Assembly (NCBI GenBank): GCA_964460185.1
Contig: CAYWTM010000090.1
Span: 1-14,077 of the forward strand
DNA length: 14,077 nt
Reading direction: 5' to 3'
DNA from: JAVJPJ01 sp040217295
GTDB lineage: Bacteria; Pseudomonadota; Alphaproteobacteria; Rhodobacterales; Rhodobacteraceae
Shown piece by piece: positions 13,926 to 14,077 of the stretch. Made by a program: the position numbers and the translations under genes. The notes under the pieces are model-generated. The model saw only the letters and a program-made list of their open reading frames with translations, was not told the DNA's origin and ran no database searches. Position 1 is the first letter of the stretch; the number at the start of each line of letters is the position of its first letter.

Positions 13926-14077
13926 ACCTGTCCCTGAACGAAACCCGCGCGATGGCGCGCAAGGCCACGCGGGGGGCGGGCTATGGCTGGGGTCTGGCCG
14001 ACGAGGCCGGGCGCGCGGTCGAGGGGCTGTGCGCCATGGGGCTGGACGGATGCGAGGCGCTGGCCGATCTGCTGACC
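13922..14077 (+). CDS. DUF3726-like protein, N-terminal part (3' end outside window)
   Basis: Open for 52 codons from a TTG that overlaps the preceding stop (TTGA) to the right edge. The start reads MNLSLNETRAMARKATRGAG then YGWGLADEAGRAVEGLCAMG. The pattern LNE-x6-KA-x-RGAGY-x-WGLA-x-EAG is the form I associate with DUF3726, an uncharacterised family frequent in Rhodobacterales and relatives. A TTG start is unusual, but the coupling and conserved N-terminus support it; the ATG ten codons later would cut into the motif. It continues the operon beginning at 10264. Family name is from memory and not verified; function unknown. Confidence 0.65.
   Translation, partial: MNLSLNETRAMARKATRGAGYGWGLADEAGRAVEGLCAMGLDGCEALADLLT

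Overview
The base composition is GC-rich, the genes are tightly packed with many 4-base overlaps, and the protein families match marine alphaproteobacteria. A near-perfect CtrA-type box and paired Rhodobacteraceae-style palindromes point the same way. The window is most likely a chromosomal segment of a Rhodobacterales (Roseobacter-type) bacterium. No tRNA, rRNA, insertion sequence, phage gene or CRISPR array was seen.

Layout. (1) 1-537, minus strand: the start of an exported protein whose mature part is an alanine/glutamate/arginine helix built from 51-bp tandem repeats; it runs off the left edge. (2) 682-4683, plus strand: a four-gene, translationally coupled operon. It encodes a HAD-phosphatase/UbiA-prenyltransferase fusion, a GtrA membrane protein, a DprE1-like FAD oxidase and a DprE2-like short-chain reductase. 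Together these look like a complete route from PRPP and polyprenyl phosphate to a polyprenyl-phospho-arabinofuranose donor, the chemistry best known from mycobacterial cell-wall arabinan synthesis and from Azorhizobium Nod-factor arabinosylation. (3) 4829-6328, plus: a membrane-anchored periplasmic protein with a long Pro/Ala linker and a conserved-looking C-terminal domain of unknown function. (4) 6339-6460: two copies of a double palindrome between convergent genes, probably a bidirectional terminator. (5) 6470-9225, minus: an overlapping two-gene unit for two secreted proteins, a NAGPA-like (phosphodiester glycosidase) protein and a SUMF1/FGE-fold protein without the catalytic cysteines. 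(6) 9226-9587: a divergent intergenic region with a CtrA-like box. (7) 9588-10178, plus: a small TPR-like protein. (8) 10264 to the right edge, plus: an apparent operon of a class-IV aminotransferase homologue, an M19 dipeptidase homologue, an unrecognised 558-residue protein and the start of a DUF3726-like protein.

The most interesting parts are the arabinofuranose-donor operon in a Gram-negative, the right-hand operon in which two familiar enzyme folds have both lost textbook active-site residues and sit next to two orphan families, and the secreted NAGPA-like/SUMF1-like pair. All functional statements come from reading motifs by eye; no database search was possible.
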